A stretch of 64,000 nt of DNA from Mesorhizobium sp. (GTDB lineage Bacteria > Pseudomonadota > Alphaproteobacteria > Rhizobiales > Rhizobiaceae). The stretch lies in contig SAJS01000001.1 in assembly GCA_004017535.1 (NCBI GenBank), forward strand, positions 186,001 to 250,000, given 5' to 3'. The translations under genes were made by a program, and so were the position numbers. Below are positions 16,025 through 24,434 of the stretch, piece by piece (within the stretch, counting starts at the first letter, position 1; each line of letters opens with the position of its first letter). The notes below the pieces were generated by a model that saw only the letters and a program-made list of their open reading frames with translations, was not told the origin of the DNA and searched no databases.

Positions 16025-16762
16025 GTGGCGGTGGATTTCAATTTCTACCTTTCCACCATGTGGAGCGTGCTCAAGGCGCTGCCGCTGACGCTCGAGATCT
16101 GGTTCTTCGGCATCGCCTTCGGGCTCGTCATCGCCACCGGCCTGACCTGGCTGCGGGCTTCCGACTACAAATTGGGCGAATATTTCACCCGCGCCTATGT
16201 CTTCATCTTCCGCGGCTCGCCGCTCCTGGTGCAGCTCTATCTGATCTATTTTGGCCTCTCCCAGTTCGACTTCGTCCGCCACAGCCCGATCCTGTGGCCG
16301 ATCCTGCGCGATCCGATGTATTGCACCATCGTCGCCATGGCCTTGAACACGGCCGCCTATGAGAGCGAGATTTTCCGCGGCGCGCTGCGGGCGGTGCCGG
16401 TCGGGCAGATCGAGGCGGCCAAGGCGTTCGGCATGTCGGCCTTCACCCGTTTCCGTCTCGTCACGCTGCCGATTGCACTGCGGCTCGCTCTGCCGGCCTA
16501 TTCGACGGAGATCATCCTGATGACCAAGGCGACCGCGCTCGCCTCGGTGGTCACGATCATGGAGATGATGGGAACGGCGCAGAAGATCCAGCACGACACG
16601 TTCCGGCCGATCGAGGTGCTGACCTGCGCCGGCGTGATCTACCTGCTGCTCAACCTGTCGATCGCTCGGATCTTCGCCTGGGTCGAATACCGGCTTTCCC
16701 CGCATCTGCGGCCGCCGCCGGAACAGAGGCAGCAAATCAAACCCGTACCGGAGGTGTTGTGA
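16025..16762 (+). CDS. Amino-acid ABC transporter permease (HisM-like)
   Basis: A 245-residue second permease of the polar-amino-acid importer. The EAA motif reads EAAKAFGMSAFTRFRLVTLP, followed by IALRLALPAYSTE. Five hydrophobic helices are visible. It starts one base after the first permease stop, and its end overlaps the ATPase start, so the three membrane and ATPase genes are translated as a unit. Confidence 0.9.
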   Translation: MAVDFNFYLSTMWSVLKALPLTLEIWFFGIAFGLVIATGLTWLRASDYKLGEYFTRAYVFIFRGSPLLVQLYLIYFGLSQFDFVRHSPILWPILRDPMYCTIVAMALNTAAYESEIFRGALRAVPVGQIEAAKAFGMSAFTRFRLVTLPIALRLALPAYSTEIILMTKATALASVVTIMEMMGTAQKIQHDTFRPIEVLTCAGVIYLLLNLSIARIFAWVEYRLSPHLRPPPEQRQQIKPVPEVL

Positions 16763-17577
16763 TGTCGGCAAATGTCGCCGCTGCCGCGAAAGCAGCACCG
16801 TCCTCCGGAGAGACGCCCGCCATCAGCGTCAAGGACCTGCGCAAGTGCTTTGGCGATCACGAGGTGCTCAAGGGCATTTCGCTGGAAGCCCACAAGGGCG
16901 ACGTGATTTCCATCCTCGGCTCCTCCGGGTCCGGCAAGAGCACGATGCTGCGCTGCATCAACCTCCTGGAGACCCCTGACTCGGGCGAGGTGCGGGTCGA
17001 CGGCGAGCTGATCAAGATGAAGCGAAGCCGCGACGGCCATCAGATGCCGGCCGACATCCGCCAAGTGGAACGGATCCGCGCCAACCTCGCCATGGTTTTC
17101 CAGAGCTTCAATCTCTGGTCGCACATGACCGTGCTCGAAAACCTCGTCGCCGCGCCGACGCATGTGCTGAAGCGCCCGCGCGCGGAATGCCTCGAGCAGG
17201 CCGAGGCGCTGCTGAAGCGCGTCGGCATATGGGAGCGCCGCAACTACTTTCCGCCGCATATGTCGGGCGGCCAGCAGCAGCGCGCGGCAATTGCCCGCGC
17301 CCTGGCGATGAACCCCAAGGTGATGCTGTTCGACGAGCCGACATCGGCGCTCGATCCGGAACTGGTCGGCGAGGTGCTGCGCGTCATGCGCTCGCTTGCC
17401 GAAGAAGGACGCACCATGCTGGTCGTCACGCATGAGATGAGTTTTGCCCGCGACGTGTCGAGCAAGGTGATGTTCCTGCACAAGGGCGAGGTGGATTCGG
17501 TCGGCGAACCGAAGGAAATGTTCGCCAGACCGCCGACGCCTCAATTCAAGCAGTTCATCGCCAACTTCAACAAGTGA
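16762..17577 (+). CDS. Amino-acid ABC transporter ATP-binding protein (HisP/OccP-like)
   Basis: A 271-residue ATPase with Walker A GSSGSGKST, the Q-loop in MVFQSFNLW, signature MSGGQQQRAAIARAL, Walker B VMLFDEPTSALDPEL, and H-loop VVTHEMSFARDV. This is the GlnQ/HisP subfamily. GGAGGT lies before the start; a GTG at 16759 directly before the ATG is an alternative. It completes the importer 14358-17577. Basic amino acids or opines are the likely cargo, judged from the family of the binding protein. Confidence 0.92.
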   Translation: MSANVAAAAKAAPSSGETPAISVKDLRKCFGDHEVLKGISLEAHKGDVISILGSSGSGKSTMLRCINLLETPDSGEVRVDGELIKMKRSRDGHQMPADIRQVERIRANLAMVFQSFNLWSHMTVLENLVAAPTHVLKRPRAECLEQAEALLKRVGIWERRNYFPPHMSGGQQQRAAIARALAMNPKVMLFDEPTSALDPELVGEVLRVMRSLAEEGRTMLVVTHEMSFARDVSSKVMFLHKGEVDSVGEPKEMFARPPTPQFKQFIANFNK

Positions 17578-17615
17578 AGACAGACCTCGCTCGGCGCAAG
17601 ATGTGCTGAGAATCA

Positions 17616-17722
17616 GGTCAGGCCGAACCGAAAGTGGTGGCTTCCGAGAACCGGAGCGGAGCGTACTGAAGTACGTGAGCACCGGAAGCGCAGGGAGCCG
17701 CTACTTGCAGGCCGGCCTGACC
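17616..17722. repeat. Multi-arm palindromic element between the ABC operon and phnN
   Basis: The outer arms GGTCAGGCCG (17616-17625) and CGGCCTGACC (17713-17722) are perfectly complementary. Inside them lie a second pair GCTTCCG/CGGAAGC (17640-17646 and 17683-17689) and a central hairpin CGTACT-GA-AGTACG (17662-17675). The nested arms suggest a folded RNA or a dispersed repeat of the REP/RIME kind sitting between two convergent operons. Confidence 0.55.
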
Positions 17723-17738
17723 GGAATATCAGCGCATC

Positions 17739-18365
17739 TTAGATCATGTCCGACAGATCGGAGAACGCCATCGCCTTGCGCAGCACCTCGGCGAATCGTT
17801 CGCCGGCGAGCTCCTTGTCGCCGCTGTTGTCGATCGAGGTGACGTCCGGCCCGGCCAGCTTGACGCTGGCGCTGCGCGCCAGGCGGGCAAGCACTTCGCC
17901 GCGCGATTCGCGGCCGCGCGCTGCCAGCCGTTCGGCGAGGATCTCCGGCGTGGCGGTGATCTCGACCACGGCCAGATTGGCGTAGCGCTCGCGCAGCGCC
18001 GGGATGACCGCGCGCGACACGTTGGCGACCGCGACATGGCCGTTCGCCACGGCCCAGTCGACATCGGCCGGCAGACCGTAGCGCAGGCCGTGCGCATCCC
18101 AGCACAGCGAGAAGGCGCCGTCGGCCTCGGCTTCGGCGAAGGCGGCGTCCGCCAGCGTGTCGTGGTCCTCGCTTGCCGAATCGCTCGGCCTCGTGATGAC
18201 GCGGCGCACGAATTCCAGCCGCGTCTCGCCGGCAAAGCGCTGCTTGGCGTAGCCGATCACCGTATCCTTGCCGGCGCCGCTCGGACCGACCACCGCGACG
18301 AAAACGCCATTGCGGATCGGCAGGCTCCCGGCCAGCTCGCGCTCGATGAGGGCCGAGACCATCAT
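17739..18365 (-). CDS. phnN: Ribose 1,5-bisphosphate phosphokinase
   Basis: A 208-residue P-loop kinase making PRPP from ribose 1,5-bisphosphate and ATP in the carbon-phosphorus lyase pathway. Walker A is GPSGAGKDT (about residue 20), followed by FVRRVITRP and AHGLRYGLP, typical of PhnN and its guanylate-kinase relatives. The frame extends upstream, but the ATG at 18365 overlaps the phnM stop as ATGA and is the natural coupled start. It is the last gene of a minus-strand phn operon and converges on the amino-acid importer. Confidence 0.93.
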   Translation of the reverse strand: MMVSALIERELAGSLPIRNGVFVAVVGPSGAGKDTVIGYAKQRFAGETRLEFVRRVITRPSDSASEDHDTLADAAFAEAEADGAFSLCWDAHGLRYGLPADVDWAVANGHVAVANVSRAVIPALRERYANLAVVEITATPEILAERLAARGRESRGEVLARLARSASVKLAGPDVTSIDNSGDKELAGERFAEVLRKAMAFSDLSDMI

Positions 18366-19501
18366 GCGACCCGGCGGCCCTGGCGCCACACGGTGCGCAC
18401 GACCGGCACATGGTCGTCGACGCGCACGCGTACCAGGTCGGCCCGGCGGCCGAGCTCGATGACGCCGCGATCGGAGAGGCCGACCGCTTCGGCCGGGTTC
18501 TTCGAGACCATCGCCACAGCCTGCGGCAGCGAGATCCCGTCGACGACATCGCCGAGGAAGAAGGCCGACTGGATGAGGCTGAAAGGAATGTAGTCCGACG
18601 ACAGGATGTCGAGCAGGCCGTCGGCGGCAAGCGTGCGCGCCGAGACATTGCCGGAATGCGAGGCGCCGCGCATGACGTTCGGCGCGCCCATCAGCACGCC
18701 GAGACCCGCCGCCTTCGAGGCCTTGGCCGCTTCTTCCGTCGTTGGGAACTCGGCGACGCGCACGCCCTGCTCGATGGCTTCGTCGACATGGCCCGCGGTC
18801 GCATCATCATGGCTGGCCAGCACGATGCCGCGCTCGCGGCAGGCGGCCGAGATGAAAACCCGGTTCGGGCCGGAATTGCTGGCCGATTCCGCCATCCGCT
18901 TCTCGCAGAATTTCTGGAAGTCACGGTCGGTCAGCTTCAGCTTGCGCTGGTAGTAATAGGCATAGGTCTCAAGGTTGATGAACTGGCGCTGTCCGGGCGC
19001 GTGATCCATCAGCGAGGCGAGCTTCACCCTGTCGTCAGCCTCGAAATTGGCGAAGGCCTCGAGGCAGTCCGGCGCCGAGACCTCGCAGCGCAAATGGATG
19101 AAATGGTCGGCCCTGAGCCGATCCTGGCGCACGCTGTCCTCGATCGCGTCGGCCAGCTTGCGGACATCGTCGGATTTCAGGTCGGCGTCCTCGTCCATGC
19201 CGACGCGCAAGGCGTCGAGCACGGTGGTGATGCCGGCGGTCGCCACCTGGGCGTCATGGGCAAGCACGGCGGCGATCGGGTTCCAGCGCACTTTCGGCCG
19301 CGGCGCGTAATGACCTTCAAGGTGATCGGTGTGCAGCTCGACAAGGCCCGGGATGATGTAGTCGCCGCCCATATCCTCGCCGGCGCGGGCGGCGCCCGGC
19401 GCGACGGCGGCGATCAGGCCGTCGCGCAACAGAAGCGAGCCCTCGAGGATTTCGTCGGGCAGCACGATGCGTGCATTGGTGAGAACGGTTTCGGTGATCA
19501 T
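18362..19501 (-). CDS. phnM: Alpha-D-ribose 1-methylphosphonate 5-triphosphate diphosphatase
   Basis: A 379-residue amidohydrolase that removes pyrophosphate from ribose-1-alkylphosphonate 5-triphosphate, before the C-P lyase cleavage step. The metal-binding strand IIPGLVELHTDHLEGHY (about residues 50-66) carries the PhnM HxD motif, and ISAACRERGIVLASHDD and GAPNVMRGASHSG are further family blocks. Its stop overlaps the phnN start. The core C-P lyase genes phnG to phnL are not in the window. Confidence 0.95.
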   Translation of the reverse strand: MITETVLTNARIVLPDEILEGSLLLRDGLIAAVAPGAARAGEDMGGDYIIPGLVELHTDHLEGHYAPRPKVRWNPIAAVLAHDAQVATAGITTVLDALRVGMDEDADLKSDDVRKLADAIEDSVRQDRLRADHFIHLRCEVSAPDCLEAFANFEADDRVKLASLMDHAPGQRQFINLETYAYYYQRKLKLTDRDFQKFCEKRMAESASNSGPNRVFISAACRERGIVLASHDDATAGHVDEAIEQGVRVAEFPTTEEAAKASKAAGLGVLMGAPNVMRGASHSGNVSARTLAADGLLDILSSDYIPFSLIQSAFFLGDVVDGISLPQAVAMVSKNPAEAVGLSDRGVIELGRRADLVRVRVDDHVPVVRTVWRQGRRVA

Positions 19502-19537
19502 CTCAGGCGGTCCTGTCTCGAGCGGTCGGCAATCAAA

Positions 19538-20245
19538 TCAAGCTGTCTTGCGGGCCGGGCCACGGCCAAGCGCATGGTGGGAAAGCACCATGAACGGGGC
19601 GCCGGGCTCACTTTCGACGAACAAGGTCAGCGCATCCACCGGCACCGGCTGGCGCAGCACGTCGGCGAACAGGCCGTCGATCGCCGCGCGAAGACGCGGG
19701 CTTTCCTCGGGCCCGACGCGCCCGGACAGCGTCATGTGGAAACGGAACGTGTCGAAGACGTAAGGATAGCCCCATTGGCAGAGGTTGCGGAACTCGTCCG
19801 GCTTCAGCGCATCGGGGCTGCGGCGCTCGATCTCGGCCTCGGTGAGCGGCGCGCGGAAATTGTCGAAGGCGCGCACGACCTCGCCGGCAAAATCATTGAG
19901 CGGCGCGAACCGCGTTTCCGGCACCAGCGCGAAGAAGCCGTCGATCTGACCGACGACAAGGCGCGGAATGACGACCGGTGGCGTCGCTTCGGCGAAAGCG
20001 TCGATCGCGGCGCGCAGCGAGGCTTCGGTCTCATTCGGCGCCAACCGGAAAGGCGCCTTCAGCGTCGCGTGGAATCCGTAACGCCTGGCCGAGGCGGTGT
20101 GGAAGGCGACTTCCGCGGCAGACAGATCGCCGACGGCCTCGACCGGCCGCGTCGCCGCCCCGAACGGGTCGCGGCCCAGCCAGTTGGCGGCAATGCGCGC
20201 CAGCTTCTCGTCCTGTCCCGGTGTGTAGTAGATGGCGTATCGCAT
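19538..20245 (-). CDS. DUF1045 putative phosphonate-metabolism protein (2H phosphoesterase-like)
   Basis: A 235-residue protein of the DUF1045 family usually found beside phn genes. Two His-x-Thr motifs, FHATLKAPF (about residue 63) and FHMTLSG (about residue 172), are the hallmark of the 2H phosphoesterase fold, so a phosphodiesterase or cyclic-phosphate step is plausible. Some organisms use a cyclic-ribose-phosphate hydrolase (PhnP) after C-P lyase; whether this gene fills that role is inference. It lies 36 bp before phnM on the same strand. Confidence 0.85.
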   Translation of the reverse strand: MRYAIYYTPGQDEKLARIAANWLGRDPFGAATRPVEAVGDLSAAEVAFHTASARRYGFHATLKAPFRLAPNETEASLRAAIDAFAEATPPVVIPRLVVGQIDGFFALVPETRFAPLNDFAGEVVRAFDNFRAPLTEAEIERRSPDALKPDEFRNLCQWGYPYVFDTFRFHMTLSGRVGPEESPRLRAAIDGLFADVLRQPVPVDALTLFVESEPGAPFMVLSHHALGRGPARKTA

Positions 20246-20478
20246 CGGCGTTCCTCGTCAAGCGCGCCGCGCCCGAAGGATCATGCGCCGCGCTTCAAGT
20301 CCTGGTTCTTGGCAAGTCGTGTCCCAAAAAACGCCAAGGCGTTTGCGGCGACATGCACCGGAACCGCTGCCATAGGTGATTTCCATGACGGATTGACGAA
20401 GCTTTCATGCGTTTTCGAAGGCAAGTCCAGCCGCAAGCTCGTTAGCCGACGATTTCTCCGGGCTGGACCAATGCGCGG

Positions 20479-21291
20479 TCAGGCCTTCATCAGCCACTCG
20501 TGCTCGGCCGCGTTGTGGAATTTCCACGTCCGCTTCGGTCCAGCCATGACATTGAGGTAATAGAGGTCGTAGCCGTGGCAGGCCGCGCAGGGGTGATAGC
20601 CCTTTGGCACCAGCACGACGTCGCCGTCCTCGATCGCCATCGCCTCGTCCAGCTCGCGCACGCCGTTCCGGTCGGCATCGGTGTAGACGCGCTGGAAGGC
20701 AAAGCCCTGCGGCGGGTTGAGGCGGTGATAGTAGGTCTCTTCCAGGTAGGATTCGGCCGGCAGATTGTCCTGGTCGTGCTTGTGCGGCGGGTAGCTGGAC
20801 GTGTGGCCGCCGGGCGTGATCACCTCGACCACCAGCAGCGAATCCGCCGGCTTGCCCTCGGGGAGGATGTTGGTGACGTAGCGCGTGTTGGTGCCCTTGC
20901 CGCGCACCTCCTGGCCGAGATCGTCCGGTCCGATGACGCGCACCGGCAGGCCGCCGCCGAGGCCCGGCGCCGAGCAGACGGCGAGCTCCAGCTCGGTGTC
21001 GGCGGTAATCGACCAGTCCGTGCCTTGCGGCACATAGACCGACCAGGGCTTGCCTTCGAAGGGCGACATGCGCTCGCCGAGCAGGCCGAGATCCTTGCCG
21101 CCGGCTGATGCCTTGCCCTTGCCGGTGACGAAGACGAGGCAGACCTCGCGGTCGCCCGTCTTGCCGGACGCCGTCTCGCCCGCCTTCAGCCTGTGCAGGT
21201 CGAACCCGACATAGGTCCAGCCGGCGCTTTGCGGCGTGACATGGGCGACATGGCCGTGGCCCTTGTCGGCCTTGACGATGAGTTTCGACAT
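20479..21291 (-). CDS. iolB: 5-deoxy-glucuronate isomerase
   Basis: A 270-residue bicupin enzyme that converts 5-deoxy-glucuronate to 5-keto-2-deoxygluconate in myo-inositol breakdown. Family blocks include SSYPPHKHDQDNLP and LEETYYHRLNPPQGFAFQRV, whose His residues bind the metal, and VPKGYHPCAACHGYDLYYLNVMAG, broken here as VPKGYHPCAACHGYD / LYYLNVMAG. The frame extends to 21381, but MSKLIVKADKG at 21291 has AGGAGCC directly upstream. It is the last gene of the minus-strand iol operon. Confidence 0.95.
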   Translation of the reverse strand: MSKLIVKADKGHGHVAHVTPQSAGWTYVGFDLHRLKAGETASGKTGDREVCLVFVTGKGKASAGGKDLGLLGERMSPFEGKPWSVYVPQGTDWSITADTELELAVCSAPGLGGGLPVRVIGPDDLGQEVRGKGTNTRYVTNILPEGKPADSLLVVEVITPGGHTSSYPPHKHDQDNLPAESYLEETYYHRLNPPQGFAFQRVYTDADRNGVRELDEAMAIEDGDVVLVPKGYHPCAACHGYDLYYLNVMAGPKRTWKFHNAAEHEWLMKA

Positions 21292-21307
21292 GCGGGGCTC
21301 CTTTGGA

Positions 21308-21520
21308 TCATTCCTTCGGCTCGGCCGGAGGCTTCGCCTCCTCGACCGGCTTGTAGAGATAGAAAAACTGCCACACCGCATAGCCGGCGAAGCCGAGCGC
21401 GATGACGCCCCAGAACGGCGTGCCGGAGGCGAACTCGATCAGCGACCAGATCAGGCAAACCGCCACGACGGCGATGCGACGCCACAGCGGCCGGAAGAAG
21501 GGATGCTCATAGTCTTTCAT
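21308..21520 (-). CDS. Small membrane protein (DUF3329-like)
   Basis: A 70-residue protein with two hydrophobic segments (about residues 14-30 and 36-55) after an N-terminal MKDYEHPFFRPLWRR, and a charged, proline-rich tail. It resembles short DUF3329-type proteins of rhizobia, recalled from memory rather than searched. The ATG at 21520 is chosen; 21544 is possible. It sits between iolE and iolB in the same orientation and is probably co-transcribed, but has no known role in inositol metabolism. Confidence 0.7.
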   Translation of the reverse strand: MKDYEHPFFRPLWRRIAVVAVCLIWSLIEFASGTPFWGVIALGFAGYAVWQFFYLYKPVEEAKPPAEPKE

Positions 21521-21584
21521 TGCGCCAATCCAGGATTTGCCCAAAGCGCAACGGATAGACCGGGCGCCCCGACTAATCCACCGC

Positions 21585-22499
21585 TCAGGCCGGAAAACCC
21601 TGCGTCTCCACCGTATAGCCGGCCGCCGTCATCACCCGCATCAGCTCCTTGTGGCCGACTTGCGCCATCTTGAGCGGCGGGTTCTTTTTCGGATCCTGTT
21701 CGGCTTCCACGACGAACCAGCCTTCATAGCCATAATCGGCGAAACGCTGCACGATGGCGCCGAAATCGAGCGAGCCGTCGCCCGGCACGGTGAAGGCCCC
21801 GAGCGCCACCGCATCGAGGAAGGACTGTTTGGAGCGGTCGAGCCCGTCGATCACGCCCATGCGTACGTCCTTCACATGGACATGGTTGATGCGCTTGTGA
21901 TGGTTGTCGATGGCGCGCAGCACATCGCCGCCGGCAAAGGCGAGATGGCCGGCGTCGAGCAAAAGCGGGATGCCTTCGCCGGAGTTGCGCATGAAGGAAT
22001 CGAGCTCCGGCTCGGTTTCGACCACCGCCGCCATGTGGTGGTGGTAGGAAAGCGGCATGCCCTGGTCCGCGCACCATTCGCCGAATTCCGTGACGCGCCG
22101 TGCATAGGCCTTCATCTCGTCGTCCGCGAGTTTCGGCTTGGTGGCCAGAGGCTTGGAGCGATCGCCCTGGATGGAGCGGCCGACCTCGCCATAAACGATG
22201 CAGGGCGCGTCGACCGCCTTGAACAGGTCGATCATCGGCTGGATGCGATCCTTGTTCTTCGCGAGATCCTCATCGACCAGCGTGCCTGAGAACCAGCCGC
22301 CGCAAAGCGTGACGTCGGCTGCTTTCAGGATCGGCAGCATCACCTTGGGATCGTTGGGGAAGCGGCGGCCCATCTCCATGCCGGTGAAGCCGGCCGAGCG
22401 CGACTGGCGCAAGCACTCCTCCAGCGACACGTCGTCGCTCAATTCCACGAGATCGTCATTCCACCATGCGATGGGGGACATGCCCAGTTTGGCTTTCAA
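21585..22499 (-). CDS. iolE: Myo-inosose-2 dehydratase
   Basis: A 304-residue TIM-barrel dehydratase that converts 2-keto-myo-inositol to 3D-(3,5/4)-trihydroxycyclohexane-1,2-dione. The N-terminus LGMSPIAWWNDDLVEL, the metal-site segments SYHHHMAAVVET and LLDAGHLAFAGGD, and the end GWFVVEAEQDPKKNPPL are characteristic. It lies 37 bp after iolD and is part of the iol operon. A paralogue with the same block order is encoded at 34886-35797. Confidence 0.94.
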   Translation of the reverse strand: MKAKLGMSPIAWWNDDLVELSDDVSLEECLRQSRSAGFTGMEMGRRFPNDPKVMLPILKAADVTLCGGWFSGTLVDEDLAKNKDRIQPMIDLFKAVDAPCIVYGEVGRSIQGDRSKPLATKPKLADDEMKAYARRVTEFGEWCADQGMPLSYHHHMAAVVETEPELDSFMRNSGEGIPLLLDAGHLAFAGGDVLRAIDNHHKRINHVHVKDVRMGVIDGLDRSKQSFLDAVALGAFTVPGDGSLDFGAIVQRFADYGYEGWFVVEAEQDPKKNPPLKMAQVGHKELMRVMTAAGYTVETQGFPA

Positions 22500-22536
22500 G
22501 TCGTCACTCCAAATGTCGCTTCGTTGCGAAGGCCGT

Positions 22537-24381
22537 TCAGCTCTGACGGCTGCCCACGGCTTCCTCGTATTTCTTGCGCGCGGCGTTCACCTGTGGCCGC
22601 GACGAGACTTCCGGCACGGCGACGTCCCACCAGTGGCCGCCGGCCTCGGTCGAGATCAGCGGATCGGTGTCGATGACCAGCACCGTCGTCCTGTCGTTCT
22701 TCTTCGCCTTGGCCAGCGCCGTCTCCAGCTCGGCGATCGAGGCCACCTTCTCGGCGACGGCGCCCATGCTTGCCGCGTGTGCGGCGAAGTCGACGTCGGG
22801 CAGCACCTCGTGGCGCGCGTCCTTCAAGAGATTGTTGAAGTTGGCGCCGCCGGTCGCCATCTGCAGCCGGTTGATGCAGCCATAGCCGCGATTGTCGAGC
22901 AGCACGACGGTGAGCTTCAGGCCAAGCATCACCGAGGTGGCGATCTCGGAATTGAGCATCAGATAGGAGCCGTCGCCGACCATGACGACCACTTCCTGGT
23001 CGGGCTTGGCCATCTTGACGCCGAGGCCGCCTGCGATCTCGTAGCCCATGGTCGAGAAGCCGTATTCGGCATGGTAGGAGCCGGGCGCGCCGGCCTGCCA
23101 GAGTTTGTGCAATTCGCCCGGCAGCCCGCCCGCGGCATTCAGCAGCGTGACGCCGGAACCCATGGCGCGCTGCACGGCGCCAATCACCTGCGCATCGGAA
23201 GGATAGGCGGCATTGGTCGAGGCCGTTACCTTGGCGGCGGCGGCCTGCCACTCCGTCTTGCCCCTCAGCGCATTGTCGGTCCAAGCGGTCGGTGCCTTCC
23301 AGCCCTTCAGCGCGGCGGCAAGCTCGGAGAGCCCTTCGGCCGCGTCGCAAACCAGCGGCAGCGCCCAATGCTTGCCGGCATCGAAACCTTGCGTGTTCAG
23401 CCCGATGATGGTGCGGCCGGCATTCTTGAACAGCGCCCAGGATCCGGTGGTGAAATCCTGCAGCCTGGTGCCGACGGCGAGCACGACATCGGCCTCCTCC
23501 GCCAGCCGATTGGCGGCCGACGTGCCGGTCACGCCAACCGCGGCCATGTTGAGCGGATGATCATCAGGAAGCGAGGATTTGCCGCCCTGGGTCTCGCAGA
23601 CCGGGATACCGGCACCCTGCACCAGCTTCGCCAGTTCACCGGAAGCCTGCGAATAGAGCACGCCGCCGCCGGCGATCACCAGCGGCTTCTTGGCATTCTT
23701 CAGCGCTGCGACGGCTGCCGCCAGCTCATTGCGGTCCGGGCGCAATCTGCGCGGTGTCCAGATGCGCTCCGCAAACAGGCTTTCCGGGTAGTCATAGGCC
23801 TCGGCCTGCACGTCCTGGCAGAGCGAAAGCGTCACCGGACCGCATTCGGCGGGATCGGTCAGAACCTGCATGGCGCGGTTGAGCGCCGGGATGATCTGCT
23901 CCGGCCGGGTGATGCGGTCGAAATAGCGCGATACGGGGCGGAAGCAGTCATTGACGCTCGCCGTGCCGTCGGAAAAATCCTCCGCCTGCTGCAGCACCGG
24001 GTCGGGCAGGCGGTTGGCAAACACATCGCCCGGCAAGAATAGGACGGGCAACCGGTTCACATGAGCGAGTGCCGCCGCCGTCACCATGTTCAGCGCGCCG
24101 GGGCCGATCGAAGAGGTCGCGACCATGAAGCGGCGGCGGAAATTCGCCTTGCCATAGGCAATCGCCGCATGCGCCATCGCCTGCTCGTTATGGGCGCGGA
24201 AGGTCGGCAGCTCGTCGCGCACCTGATAGAGCGCCTCGCCGATCCCGGCGACATTACCGTGGCCGAAGATTGCCCACACGCCGCCGAATATCGGCACCGT
24301 CTTGCCGTCGATCACGGTCATCTGCCGGCTAAGAAAGCGGGTCAGTGCCTGCGCCATCGTCAGGCGAACGGTCTTGCTCAT
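22537..24381 (-). CDS. iolD: 3D-(3,5/4)-trihydroxycyclohexane-1,2-dione acylhydrolase (decyclizing)
   Basis: A 614-residue thiamine-diphosphate enzyme that opens the cyclohexane ring to 5-deoxy-glucuronate. The N-terminal pyrimidine-binding domain contains GHGNVAGIGEAL and the catalytic Glu-containing ELPTFRAHNEQAMAH; the central domain has AGGGVLYSQA; the C-terminal domain has the TPP motif VVMVGDGSYLMLNSEIATS. Length is normal for IolD. It lies between iolC (53 bp) and iolE (37 bp). Confidence 0.96.
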   Translation of the reverse strand: MSKTVRLTMAQALTRFLSRQMTVIDGKTVPIFGGVWAIFGHGNVAGIGEALYQVRDELPTFRAHNEQAMAHAAIAYGKANFRRRFMVATSSIGPGALNMVTAAALAHVNRLPVLFLPGDVFANRLPDPVLQQAEDFSDGTASVNDCFRPVSRYFDRITRPEQIIPALNRAMQVLTDPAECGPVTLSLCQDVQAEAYDYPESLFAERIWTPRRLRPDRNELAAAVAALKNAKKPLVIAGGGVLYSQASGELAKLVQGAGIPVCETQGGKSSLPDDHPLNMAAVGVTGTSAANRLAEEADVVLAVGTRLQDFTTGSWALFKNAGRTIIGLNTQGFDAGKHWALPLVCDAAEGLSELAAALKGWKAPTAWTDNALRGKTEWQAAAAKVTASTNAAYPSDAQVIGAVQRAMGSGVTLLNAAGGLPGELHKLWQAGAPGSYHAEYGFSTMGYEIAGGLGVKMAKPDQEVVVMVGDGSYLMLNSEIATSVMLGLKLTVVLLDNRGYGCINRLQMATGGANFNNLLKDARHEVLPDVDFAAHAASMGAVAEKVASIAELETALAKAKKNDRTTVLVIDTDPLISTEAGGHWWDVAVPEVSSRPQVNAARKKYEEAVGSRQS

Positions 24382-24434
24382 TGGTCGTTTCCTCCGGCTT
24401 TCGTTGACGCCGTTTTCTTATGCTGCCCGTGTTC

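Noticed and set aside
18410-20560. A 716-codon plus-strand open frame opposite phnM, DUF1045 and iolB
   Set aside because: It is the antisense reading of three well-recognised minus-strand genes; its composition is low-complexity His/Arg/Gly/Ala with no domain, as expected in high-GC antisense frames.
22198-24042. A 614-codon plus-strand frame opposite iolE and iolD
   Set aside because: Antisense shadow of iolD, with no ribosome-binding site and no family resemblance.
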